From contig JAIYCB010000035.1 in NCBI GenBank assembly GCA_027488215.1, forward strand, positions 50,174-114,173: a DNA stretch of 64,000 bases, written 5' to 3'. The first letter of the stretch is position 1. Each line of letters opens with the position of its first letter. Made by a program: the position numbers and the translations under genes. This document shows positions 47,600 to 56,804 of the stretch, piece after piece. A model generated the notes under the pieces. It was given only the letters and a program-made list of their open reading frames with translations, made no database searches and had not been told where the DNA came from. Source of the stretch: Comamonadaceae bacterium (GTDB taxonomy: Bacteria; Pseudomonadota; Gammaproteobacteria; Burkholderiales; Burkholderiaceae_C).

Positions 47600-48895
47600 T
47601 CACTTGCCAAACAAGTGGGCCACTTTCTGCCACCCGAGCAGCAACCAGCCTGAGCGTTCCACTTCGGCCTGCGCCACCAGCGGGGTTTCACCCACCGGCT
47701 TGCCGTTCGATGTGGCGACCACTTTGCCGATCACGGTGCCTTTGGCAACAGGCGCTTCCAGGCCAGGTTTGAGCTCCACCGTGGTCTGCACCTGCTGGCC
47801 ACGCGGCACTGTCAGCATCCACGGTGCGCCCAAAACAGCGGCCACCGTGTCGGCCTTGCCAAAGCCAACCTTGGCCGTGGCGACCACCGCATTGGGCTGG
47901 ATGGGTGTGGCTTTTTCAAACTGGCTGTAGCCCCAACCGAGCAGCTCGCGCGTCTGGTCTGCACGCGCCTGGGCGCTGTGGGTGTTGAGAATGACCGAGA
48001 TCAGCCGCATCTCATTGCGCTTGGCCGAGGTAACCAGACAAAAGCCTGCCTCTGAAGTGTGGCCGGTTTTCAGGCCGTCCACGGTGGGGTCGGTGTAGAG
48101 CAGGGCATTGCGGTTGCCTTGCTTGATGCCGTTGTATTTGAACTCGCGCTCAGCGTAGATGGGGTAGTACTCGGCACCATCTCGGATGATGGCCCGCGCC
48201 AGCAGCGCCAGGTCATGCGCAGAGGACTTGTGCGCCGGGTCGGGCAAGCCGGTGGAGTTGACGAATGTCGTCTTCGTCATGCCCAGGCGCTGGGCTTCGG
48301 CGTTCATCAGTTTGGCAAAGCCCGCTTCGGAACCGGCCATGTGCTCGGCAATCGCCTTGGATGCATCGTTGCCCGACTGCACGATGATGCCACGCAAGAT
48401 GTCCATCACAGTGGCTTGGCTGTTCAGTGGCAAATACATGCACGACTCGGCGCTGGTGCCTCGGCACCACGCGTTTTCGCTCACCGTAACCAAGTCAGTG
48501 GGCTTGAGCTTGCCGGTGCGCAGCGCCTGCTCCACGAGGTAGCTGGTCATCATCTTGGTGAGCGAAGCAGGCGGCAAGGCTTCGTCGGCGTTGGCCGAAG
48601 CCAGAACTTGGCCGGAGTCGTAATCCATCAACAGCCAAGCTTTGGCAGGCAGGGCAGGCGCGTTGTCGGCCAATGCAACCTGTGCAGCCAAGGGGGGCAA
48701 TGCGTTGGCGGCGACCGCCACTTTTTTGCTGGGCGCAGCCTTCTTGCCGGAGACGGCCTTCTTGGGAGCAGCGGTCTTGCTCACCGTGTTTTTGCCTGCG
48801 GCTTGTTTGGCCGCGAAAGTGGCTGAGCTGGGCACCAGAGCGCCAGCGGCGGCGACGAGGAGGACGGAAAGGAGGGAGGAGGTCTTGATGTGCAT
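47600..48895 (-). CDS. D-alanyl-D-alanine carboxypeptidase (PBP5/6 family)
   Basis: AKAWLLMDYDSGQVLASANADEALPPASLTKMMTSYLV (SxxK), QSGNDASKAIAEHMAG (SGN), VDGLKTGHTSEAGFCLVTSAKR (KTG). Confidence 0.95.
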   Translation of the reverse strand: MHIKTSSLLSVLLVAAAGALVPSSATFAAKQAAGKNTVSKTAAPKKAVSGKKAAPSKKVAVAANALPPLAAQVALADNAPALPAKAWLLMDYDSGQVLASANADEALPPASLTKMMTSYLVEQALRTGKLKPTDLVTVSENAWCRGTSAESCMYLPLNSQATVMDILRGIIVQSGNDASKAIAEHMAGSEAGFAKLMNAEAQRLGMTKTTFVNSTGLPDPAHKSSAHDLALLARAIIRDGAEYYPIYAEREFKYNGIKQGNRNALLYTDPTVDGLKTGHTSEAGFCLVTSAKRNEMRLISVILNTHSAQARADQTRELLGWGYSQFEKATPIQPNAVVATAKVGFGKADTVAAVLGAPWMLTVPRGQQVQTTVELKPGLEAPVAKGTVIGKVVATSNGKPVGETPLVAQAEVERSGWLLLGWQKVAHLFGK

Positions 48896-49085
48896 GGCTT
48901 TGATGGGATGAGCGCTGATTGTCGCTGAACCATGGAGAAAGCTGCTGCTGGTGCTGGCCTGTTTCAAGTCCACGGGCGATGGCTGGCAGTCGCTCATAGA
49001 CAGCGTGTTGCGCCAATACGTGGCCAGCCATTCACAGGGCAAGAAGGTCTGAGGCAAGCGCGCAGCCTCTGACCGGGGGGCCAAC

Positions 49086-50276
49086 TCAGATAGCTTGGTT
49101 TGTGCGCAGCGCTTGCACCGCAGCATCGTCCAGCCCGAGTTCACGCAAGATGGCTTCGGTGTGCTCGCCCACGGCGGGCACGGGGTCCATGCGGTAGTCG
49201 TAGCGGTTGTTGCGCCCGGGTGGCAGCAGGGCCGGAATGTCGCCCGCGGGCGAGCCTACCTGTTGCCAGCGTTGGCGGGCCTTGAGCTGCGGGTGCGCCC
49301 ACACACCCGCCATGTCGTTCATGCGGGCGTTGGCGATTTGCGCTTGGTCCAATCGGGCTTCCACTTCGGGCGTGCTCATGGCCGCGAACACACCCAGGAT
49401 CAGTTGCTGCAACTCGGCGCGGTGGGCGTTGCGCAGGGCGTTGGTGCAAAAGCGCGCATCGCTGGCCAGCGCCGCATCACCCAGCACCACCTCGCAAAAC
49501 ACCTTCCACTCGCGTTCGTTTTGCAGGCCCAGCATCACCGTGCCGCCATCACCCACGGCAAAGGGGCCGTAGGGATAAATGCTGGAGTGCGAAGCACCGG
49601 TTCGAGGAGGAGGCGCTGCGCCCTCAAAGGCGTAGTACAGCGGGTAGCCCATCCATTCGCTCAGTGCTTCGAGCATCGACACGTCGATGTGGCTGCCCTG
49701 GCCCGTCTTGCCGCGCAAGAGCAGCGCCGAGAGGATGCTGGTGTAGGCGTACATGCCCGCTGCGATGTCGGCCATCGAGTTGCCCGATTTGGATGGCACA
49801 TCGGGCGTGCCGGTGACCGACAGCAAACCCGCTTCACTTTGGATGAGCAGGTCATAGGCTTTTTTGTCGCGGTAGGGGCCGTCTTCGCCATAGCCCGAAA
49901 TGTCGCAAACAATCAGCTTCGGGTGCGTGGCGCTGAGCGCTTCAAACGACAAGCCCATGCGCGCGGCCGCACCGGGCGCGAGGTTTTGCACCAGCACGTC
50001 GGCCTCCTTGAGCAGCTTGCGCAGCACAGCCATGGCGTCGGGGTTTTTGAGGTCGAGCGTGAAGCTTTCTTTGGAACGGTTGGTCCAGACAAAGTGCGAG
50101 GCCTGGCCGCGCACCCGCGTGTCGTAGGCGCGGGCAAAGTCGCCCGCACCAGGGCGCTCGATCTTGATGACGCGTGCGCCCAGGTCGGCCAGTTGCCGCG
50201 TGCAAAACGGCGCAGCGATCGCGTGTTCGAGAGAGACGACGGTGATGCCGTCCAGAGGTCTTGTCATCGTGTTCAC
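49086..50276 (-). CDS. CaiB/BaiF family CoA transferase
   Basis: LDGITVVSLEHAIAAPFCTRQLADLGARVIKIERPGAGDFARAYD..., NRSKESFTLDL. Confidence 0.93.
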   Translation of the reverse strand: MNTMTRPLDGITVVSLEHAIAAPFCTRQLADLGARVIKIERPGAGDFARAYDTRVRGQASHFVWTNRSKESFTLDLKNPDAMAVLRKLLKEADVLVQNLAPGAAARMGLSFEALSATHPKLIVCDISGYGEDGPYRDKKAYDLLIQSEAGLLSVTGTPDVPSKSGNSMADIAAGMYAYTSILSALLLRGKTGQGSHIDVSMLEALSEWMGYPLYYAFEGAAPPPRTGASHSSIYPYGPFAVGDGGTVMLGLQNEREWKVFCEVVLGDAALASDARFCTNALRNAHRAELQQLILGVFAAMSTPEVEARLDQAQIANARMNDMAGVWAHPQLKARQRWQQVGSPAGDIPALLPPGRNNRYDYRMDPVPAVGEHTEAILRELGLDDAAVQALRTNQAI

Positions 50277-50282
50277 CCTGAA

Positions 50283-51440
50283 TCAGAACGAGCGGGGCAG
50301 CCCAAGGATGTGCTCGGCCACGTAGCTGAAGATCATGTTGGTCGAGACCGGCGCCACCTGGTACAGGCGTGTTTCGCGGAACTTGCGCTCGATGTCGTAC
50401 TCACACGCAAAGCCAAAGCCGCCGTGCGTTTGCAGGCAGACGTTGGCAGCTTCCCAGCTGGCTTTGGCCGCGAGGTACTTGGCCATGTTGGCTTCGACCC
50501 CGGCGTTTTGCATGGCGTCGATTTTTTCGCAGGCTTTCCAGCGCATCAGGTTAGCCGCTTCCAACTCAATGAAGGCGTCAGCAATCGGGAATTGCACGCC
50601 CTGGTTTTGGCCAATCGGGCGGTCAAAAACCACGCGCTCACCCGCGTATTTGCGGGCGCGGTCGATGAACCAGAAGCCGTCGCCAATGCACTCGGCGGCA
50701 ATCAACACGCGCTCGGCGTTCAGACCGTCGAGCAAGGTCTTGAAACCCTTACCCTCTTCGCCCAAGAGCGCGTCTTCGGGGATTTCGAGGTTGTCAAAAA
50801 ACAGCTCGTTGGTCTCGTGGTTGACCATGTTCAAAATCGGCCGCACAGTGAGGCCGTTGCCGATGGCTGTCTTCAGGTCAATCAAGAAACACGACAAGCC
50901 TTCGGAACGTTTCTTCACTTGATCAGCTGGCGTGGTGCGGGCCAGCAAGATCATCAGGTCGCTGTGCTGGATGCGCGAGATCCAGACCTTCTGGCCGTTG
51001 ATGACCCAGCGGCCGTCTTTCTTGACGGCGGTGGTCTTGAGTTGGGTGGTGTCGCTGCCCGTGGTGGGCTCGGTCACGCCCATGGACTGGATGCGCAACT
51101 CGCCCGTGGCGATCTTGGGCAAGAGGGTGTTTTTTTGCGCTTCGGAACCGCTGCGTACGATGGAATTCATCACGTACATCTGGCCGTGGCAGGCGCCTGA
51201 GTTGCCGCCCGAGCGGTTGATCTCTTCCATGATGACCGAGGCCTCGGACATGCTCAAGCCCGAACCGCCGTATTGCTGAGGGATCAGCGCAGCCATCCAA
51301 CCGGCTTTGGTCAGGGCGTTAACGAACTCTTCGGGGTAGCCGCGTTTTTCATCGACCTTGCGGTGGTATTCGTCAGGGAACTGGGCGCACAGGGCGCGCA
51401 CAGCGTCGCGGATGTCCTGGTATTGGTCGGGTGCGTGCAT
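50283..51440 (-). CDS. Acyl-CoA dehydrogenase family protein
   Basis: MGVTEPTTGSDTTQLKTTAVKKDGRWVINGQKVWISRIQHSD..., LQTHGGFGFACEYDIERKFRETRLYQVAPVSTNMI. Confidence 0.95.
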   Translation of the reverse strand: MHAPDQYQDIRDAVRALCAQFPDEYHRKVDEKRGYPEEFVNALTKAGWMAALIPQQYGGSGLSMSEASVIMEEINRSGGNSGACHGQMYVMNSIVRSGSEAQKNTLLPKIATGELRIQSMGVTEPTTGSDTTQLKTTAVKKDGRWVINGQKVWISRIQHSDLMILLARTTPADQVKKRSEGLSCFLIDLKTAIGNGLTVRPILNMVNHETNELFFDNLEIPEDALLGEEGKGFKTLLDGLNAERVLIAAECIGDGFWFIDRARKYAGERVVFDRPIGQNQGVQFPIADAFIELEAANLMRWKACEKIDAMQNAGVEANMAKYLAAKASWEAANVCLQTHGGFGFACEYDIERKFRETRLYQVAPVSTNMIFSYVAEHILGLPRSF

Positions 51441-51484
51441 GGTGGTGTGGAATGAGGTTGCCAAAAATGGATGAGCGCGCAGCT

Positions 51485-52366
51485 TCAGGCCAACGTGGCT
51501 TGCGCCTGCATGGTGAGCCAGCCTTCGTGGTCGCAAGCCCACAGCTCAATCGTCTTGCCGTCGGCAGACGGCCGACCGTTCAAGCGAAAAGGGTGCAGGT
51601 CAAACGTCGGGCGCACCGCGCGGAACTGGAACGAAGCCAGGCGCGCACCGGGCAATTGCCGGCGTACCAGGTCCACCAGCAAGGTGGCGATCAGCGGGCC
51701 GTGAACGATGAGGCCGGGGTAGCCTTCTTCTTGCGTCACATAGCTGCGGTCGTAGTGGATGCGGTGGCCGTTGAAGGTGAGCGCCGAATAGCGAAAAAGC
51801 GACACCGGATCGGGCACAAACTCGCGCTTCCAGGGCGCGCCGGTTTCGGCCGCAGACGGGGCCACCTCAGGCGCACCCGGCACAACTGCTGGACGGTAAA
51901 CGATGTCGTGCGTTTCGGTCAGGCACAGGCCCTGCGCATTGTGGAAGGCGTGCTCGACTTCGACAAACAGCAGGTCGCCTGTGCGGCCTGACTTGTGCTT
52001 GACCGATGCGATGCGCGAATGCTTTTGCGCGGCATCGCCCACGCGCAGCGGGTTGTTGCATTGCCACTGTAAGCGCCCCCCGGCCCACATGCGGCGCGGC
52101 AGCGGCACGGGCGGCAGAAAACCCCCACGCAAGGGGTGACCGTCGGGCCCAATCTGACTTTGCGGGGCTTGCGGCAAAAAGTACAGCCAATGCCAAAGCG
52201 GCGGCACTTCACTGCCTGCGGCGTAGCGATCGTCATCGCGGTCGAGGAGGGCGCTTTGGCCATGCAGCGGGGCGGTCACGATCTCGTCGGTCAGCGTTTC
52301 GCTGCGGCCTTCCCAGCTGCGCAGGTGCGCGACCTGATCGGCGTCTAAGGTAGTGGGGGTGTTCAT
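51485..52366 (-). CDS. FAS1-like/MaoC acyl-CoA hydratase (itaconyl-/mesaconyl-C4-CoA hydratase family)
   Basis: PPLWHWLYFLPQAPQSQIGPDGHPLRGGFLPPVPLPRRMWAGGRL..., RYSALTFNGHRIHYDRSYVTQEEGYPGLIVHGPLIATLL. Confidence 0.85.
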   Translation of the reverse strand: MNTPTTLDADQVAHLRSWEGRSETLTDEIVTAPLHGQSALLDRDDDRYAAGSEVPPLWHWLYFLPQAPQSQIGPDGHPLRGGFLPPVPLPRRMWAGGRLQWQCNNPLRVGDAAQKHSRIASVKHKSGRTGDLLFVEVEHAFHNAQGLCLTETHDIVYRPAVVPGAPEVAPSAAETGAPWKREFVPDPVSLFRYSALTFNGHRIHYDRSYVTQEEGYPGLIVHGPLIATLLVDLVRRQLPGARLASFQFRAVRPTFDLHPFRLNGRPSADGKTIELWACDHEGWLTMQAQATLA

Positions 52367-52461
52367 GGGGCCAATCTTCGCCGAATTTCATCACGGTGAC
52401 ATCTGCGCCGCTCAGCATACCGGGTCAGTGGCATATTTTCTTGAACCACGCACAACACACC

Positions 52462-52695
52462 ATGACCTCAGCATTCAAACTAGAAGCCGATTCCATCATG
52501 GCTTCCGATGGCCTTCGCTACACCTTCAAAGGCGGCGGTTCGCCATTCCAGGATTCGGCCAACATGGGCACCATGAGTTGTTACCGGTGTGGGATGCACA
52601 AGCCGCGCGCGCTGGGTTCATTCTCCCGCTTCTTGAACCAGCGTACATTTGTGTGCCAAGAGTGCACGCTACAAGTGCGTAAGTCCCGCGCATGA
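52462..52695 (+). CDS. Small CxxC...CxxC hypothetical protein
   Basis: MTSAFKLEADSIMASDGLRYTFKGGGSPFQDSANMGTMSCYRCGMHKPRALGSFSRFLNQRTFVCQECTLQVRKSRA. Confidence 0.65.
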   Translation: MTSAFKLEADSIMASDGLRYTFKGGGSPFQDSANMGTMSCYRCGMHKPRALGSFSRFLNQRTFVCQECTLQVRKSRA

Positions 52696-52703
52696 TTTGG
52701 CCG

Positions 52704-54617
52704 TCAGGAAGACGCGCCAACCAGTCTTGGCAAACCCGTTGCAAGCCATGGCACTGACGCGATGGCCAGCGTGCCCAAGAAGATCGCAAACAAAGCGGGC
52801 AGCACCGCCACGGCCACTTCACTGACCGACTTTTTGAACATGGCCGATGAGAAATAAATGTTCATACCCGACGGTGGGCACAAGAAACCCATTTCCATGG
52901 CGGCCAAGAAAATGATGCCAAAGTGAACCGGGTCGATGCCATAGCTCATGGCCACTGGCAACAGCAAAGGCACCAAAACCACGATGGCCGCGTAAATTTC
53001 CATGAGCGCACCGGCCAGCAGCAAAAATACCGTCAACGCCAACAAAAACAAGAACTTATCGGGAATTGCACTTTGCACGGCCTCGATGGCGGCATCCGGT
53101 ATGCCCGCGTCGATCAAGAAATTGGTCAATGCCAAAGCCATGCCCAAAATCAACAACACACCGCCAATGATCTGGGCCGATTCGCTCAGGCATTTGCCCA
53201 ACAAGCGCCAGCTCAATTCGCGGTGCCCCCAAGCTTGAGTCAGGATGGCAAAAAAAGCGGTGACGGCCGCGCTTTCGGTGGGCGTGGCCAAGCCACTGAC
53301 CAAGGAGCCGATGGCTACCAAGGGGGCCAGAATTTCCCATTTGGCGGCCCAAACTGATGGCCAAAGCCGTGGTCGCGCCGACTGGAGCAAGGGCGCAGTT
53401 GGATCGACGTCAGAAAACAACTCTCCTCGGGGTCGGCGCAAATATCCACCAAAGACCAATAAAAAAGCCACCATGACCAATGCCGGTAGCAGGCCCGCCA
53501 AAAACATGGTGTTGATGGGCACGCGGGCAATGATGGCATACATGATGAGCGGCACCGACGGCGCCAACAGAACACCCAAAGCACTGGCACTGGTGACCAA
53601 ACTGATGCCCCGCTTTTCGGGGTAACCCGACTTGAGCAACAAAGGCAACAACAAGCCGCCCAAGGCCAAAATGGTCACCCCGCTGCCACCGGTGAACGCG
53701 GTAAAACCCGAGCACAACAATGCGGTTGCCAGCACTGTGCCCATGGCGCCTTGCCCCAACAAAGCCACAAACAAAGTGCCCAATCGCTGGGCAGCCCCTG
53801 TGCGCGCAAACACCAGGCCCGCCAAAGTGAACAAAGGCAGCGCAGGCAAGGAGGGGTTCACCGTGATTTGATAGTGCGACAGGGACACCGATGCCAAGGG
53901 CATGCCGTCTTGCCAAAACAATGCCATGGCCAAGCCACCCAATACGGCAAAGATCGGCGCCCCTGTGAACAAGGCGACGCACAAGAGCATGAACGCGGGC
54001 CACGCAGAAAAAGCCGTGCCATCGAATTGCGCCACCAAAGCGACGCCGCAGAGCGCCAGCGCCAAACCTGTCAGCCACTGAACCGGCAATGCACGCGCAA
54101 ATCGTGCGCAGCGCGCACCCAGCTTGACCCCCAACAAGGCAAAGCCCAACGGCATGCTGGCCTGGACCCACCAAACCGGAATGCCATAAGCCAGCACTTG
54201 GGCAGCTTCTCGCTCACTGTCCACCAAGCGCCAGCTGCTCATGGCCAACATGCCGCACACCAGGGCGGCCAGGCCATTCGCCAAACGCTGCGGCCAAGGA
54301 TTGAGCGCAGGGCTTGACAGCGCGCCGGTTCTGCGCAAACCACCACCCATCGTGGTCAGGTGGCCGTGCCGCTCGGCCGCCAAAGCACCCCACATTGTCA
54401 GCACCAATCCCAGGTGTTGCACCAAAACAGGAGCGTTTTCGATGCCACGGCCCATCCAAGGCCGCATGGCGATTTCAATGACCGGGATCAGCACCATCAA
54501 GGCCAGTGCGGCCGACGCTAGCCATTCATCGAATGCCCAAGCACTTTGGCGTGTCGCTTCAGTCGGGGTTTCGGGTGAGGTCGCAGTCTGGTCCTGGCGC
54601 TCAGACGAGGGGCTCAC
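52704..54617 (-). CDS. TRAP transporter fused DctQ-DctM permease
   Basis: 637 aa; N-terminal DctQ-like 4-TM region, C-terminal DctM: LCSGFTAFTGGSGVTILALGGLLLPLLLKSGYPEKRGISLVTSASALGVLLAPSVPLIMYAII. Confidence 0.9.
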   Translation of the reverse strand: MSPSSERQDQTATSPETPTEATRQSAWAFDEWLASAALALMVLIPVIEIAMRPWMGRGIENAPVLVQHLGLVLTMWGALAAERHGHLTTMGGGLRRTGALSSPALNPWPQRLANGLAALVCGMLAMSSWRLVDSEREAAQVLAYGIPVWWVQASMPLGFALLGVKLGARCARFARALPVQWLTGLALALCGVALVAQFDGTAFSAWPAFMLLCVALFTGAPIFAVLGGLAMALFWQDGMPLASVSLSHYQITVNPSLPALPLFTLAGLVFARTGAAQRLGTLFVALLGQGAMGTVLATALLCSGFTAFTGGSGVTILALGGLLLPLLLKSGYPEKRGISLVTSASALGVLLAPSVPLIMYAIIARVPINTMFLAGLLPALVMVAFLLVFGGYLRRPRGELFSDVDPTAPLLQSARPRLWPSVWAAKWEILAPLVAIGSLVSGLATPTESAAVTAFFAILTQAWGHRELSWRLLGKCLSESAQIIGGVLLILGMALALTNFLIDAGIPDAAIEAVQSAIPDKFLFLLALTVFLLLAGALMEIYAAIVVLVPLLLPVAMSYGIDPVHFGIIFLAAMEMGFLCPPSGMNIYFSSAMFKKSVSEVAVAVLPALFAIFLGTLAIASVPWLATGLPRLVGASS

Positions 54618-55660
54618 TTTGCTTGACCTGCACGATAGGTTTTCAGGTGGGCCATCACATCGTCAAAAGTGTCAGTGGGCACCATGGTGCCGCGAATGCG
54701 CGGGTAAAGCTTATCGGCCAAGTCGGTCCACTCTTTCATTTGCGCTGGATTGGGTTTGTTGACCGTGAGGCCCCGTTTCTTCATCGCGTCCACCGCTTCT
54801 TCGACCTCTTGTCGGGCTTTGATCCGAATTTGCGCACCCGCTTTGTCGCTGGCTGTACGCAACGCGGCTTGAACATTGGGCGCCATGCTGTCCCATGCTT
54901 TGCGGGTCACAACCAAGGCTCCCACAATCGGGGCCCAGTTGATGTCCAGCATGTGGGGTGCGGTGTTGTAGACCTGGGTGGCCAAGGCAAAGTAGGGCGT
55001 GGACGGCACGACATTGATCATGCCGGTCTGTATGGCGGGCAAGATGTCGGTGGTTTCCAACGGCACTGGTGTGTAGCCCAAGCTTTTCATGATGCTTTGT
55101 TGATCGGGCTCCGAGCCCCAAGCAAAAAATTTCATGCGTTTGTAGTCATCAGGCCGCAGCGCGGCTTCTTTGGAAAAGAAACGCACCCAACCCGCATCGC
55201 CCCAAGCCAGAACGACAAAGCCTTTGTCCAGGAATTTCTTTTCCATGGCTGGGCGCATTTTCTCGCGTACATAGTCGAGTTCTTCCCAATTGCGAAACAG
55301 CAGTGGCAAGGACTGCAATGCCGCGATCGAAGGCTCGATTTCGCGCAAACCCACCACCGACAACAACGCGCCTTGGAGTTGGCCGATGCGCATGCGTCGC
55401 GCCATTTCGGCTTCACCCCCTTGAGAGCCATCGGGGTAGACCAGATACTTGGCACCCGCACCCTGCGCTGTACGCCAGCTCTCGGCCACGTCCAGCAACT
55501 GGCGGTGATAGAGAGAATTTTTGGGCACCAAAGAACCGATGCGCAGTTGCTGGGGGTTCGCCTGCGCAGTGTTGGCCACCGACATGCCCAACACCACCAG
55601 CGCCGTGCTCAGCCCTTTGGCCCACCACTTTGCAAATGTCAAAACCATTTTCAAATCCAT
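54614..55660 (-). CDS. TRAP transporter substrate-binding protein (DctP family)
   Basis: Signal peptide; LRIGSLVPKNSLYHRQLLDVAESWRTAQGAGAKYLVYPDGSQGGEAEMARRMRIGQLQGALLSVVGL. Confidence 0.9.
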   Translation of the reverse strand: MDLKMVLTFAKWWAKGLSTALVVLGMSVANTAQANPQQLRIGSLVPKNSLYHRQLLDVAESWRTAQGAGAKYLVYPDGSQGGEAEMARRMRIGQLQGALLSVVGLREIEPSIAALQSLPLLFRNWEELDYVREKMRPAMEKKFLDKGFVVLAWGDAGWVRFFSKEAALRPDDYKRMKFFAWGSEPDQQSIMKSLGYTPVPLETTDILPAIQTGMINVVPSTPYFALATQVYNTAPHMLDINWAPIVGALVVTRKAWDSMAPNVQAALRTASDKAGAQIRIKARQEVEEAVDAMKKRGLTVNKPNPAQMKEWTDLADKLYPRIRGTMVPTDTFDDVMAHLKTYRAGQAK

Positions 55661-56523
55661 TAAAAAAGATCATCCACGTTGTCGAGCAACCACTGCGCAC
55701 GCTGGCGCATGATTTGGTTGGACAGGTCGGTGTGCTTGGCGCTCACTGAAAGCGCCTGTTGCAACAAAGCTTCAAAGGCGGGCCGATCACCCGCAGCTTG
55801 AGCAATCGCCTCGGCTTTAGCCACAAAAGGCCCTGCATTTTGACCGCCACTGGCCGCAATGGCTTGGTCAAAAAACGCGGCCGCTTTGACGGCAGAGCCT
55901 CCGGGGCGCGCAGCCTCGATGTTGCCCATCAAACTGGCCAGGGCGCCTTGGCCGTGGTCGGGTGAGGTGCGCCACGCCAATTCGGCCAAGCGACCGACCA
56001 AGGGCAAATCGGCCACCGCATCGGGATCGTCTTTGGAAAGTGCAATGTAAGCCCCCCAGGAAGCAGCTGCCCAATAGGCCACGCCGACTTGATCGGGTCG
56101 CAACACAGGCCAGCGCGAGGCTTGTGGCTGCGCCAAGGCAGCTGAAAATCCGGGGCTCGTCTGATTCAAAGCGGCCATGGCGTGGCGGTGTGCGCGCCAA
56201 TACAAGCGCTGAGCTCGCTGGTTGAGTTGGTGCGCGGCCTTGGCGTCGGTGCTGACCAAACGCTCGGCTTCGAAACCCACAAAAGCATAGGCATATTGCG
56301 TGAAGCCCGAAGCGACCGACTCGGCCAAGGGCAAATGACCCGGCGACTGTCGCAACAAAGATTCAGACAATTTAAGATAAAAAGCACTGGCTTCACGGGC
56401 CAAGCCCAGGTCTTCTTCAGCCGCTTGGCCTTGTGCCGTGAGGGCATCTGCGGCACTGTTGACCAACAACTGGCGCGGCATGCAGGCGCCCAGCAAGCTG
56501 GCCATCAAAAGCATGCCCATCAT
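55660..56523 (-). CDS. TRAP-associated TatT-like lipoprotein (start approximate)
   Basis: Lipobox MGMLLMASLLGACMPRQ; helical TPR-like sequence typical of 'TRAP transporter TatT component'; stop overlaps the dctP start (TAATG). Confidence 0.8.
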   Translation of the reverse strand: MMGMLLMASLLGACMPRQLLVNSAADALTAQGQAAEEDLGLAREASAFYLKLSESLLRQSPGHLPLAESVASGFTQYAYAFVGFEAERLVSTDAKAAHQLNQRAQRLYWRAHRHAMAALNQTSPGFSAALAQPQASRWPVLRPDQVGVAYWAAASWGAYIALSKDDPDAVADLPLVGRLAELAWRTSPDHGQGALASLMGNIEAARPGGSAVKAAAFFDQAIAASGGQNAGPFVAKAEAIAQAAGDRPAFEALLQQALSVSAKHTDLSNQIMRQRAQWLLDNVDDLF

Positions 56524-56804
56524 CCGCCAAAGCGCAGTGAAAGGGTCAGTGGCTCCTGTCCTGGTTATGGTGGCTGGCATGGCAAGCGTGTTGGCAAAAA
56601 CTCGAGCAGACATGGTCCGGGAAGCGTCTGCGTTGTGCACCATGGTGAATGCCAGCGACTGCGCCAAAAAATCTAGACAGTTCAAAATTGCCCAGTCTAT
56701 GTAAGGCGCGTGAATAATTTGTGACACGCGAGCTTCCGCGATAATCTCGCCAACCTTGATGCAACGGCCCACACACTTGGCGGGCCATTTTCCGGAGCCA
56801 ATAC

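Noticed and set aside
49095-51200. 701-aa plus-strand ORF across the CoA-transferase/acyl-CoA dehydrogenase
   Set aside because: Antisense shadow ORF; both minus-strand genes show clear family motifs.
56766-56786. ggccc...gggcc hairpin upstream of dapD
   Set aside because: Only a 5-bp stem with an 11-nt loop; expected by chance in GC-rich DNA.
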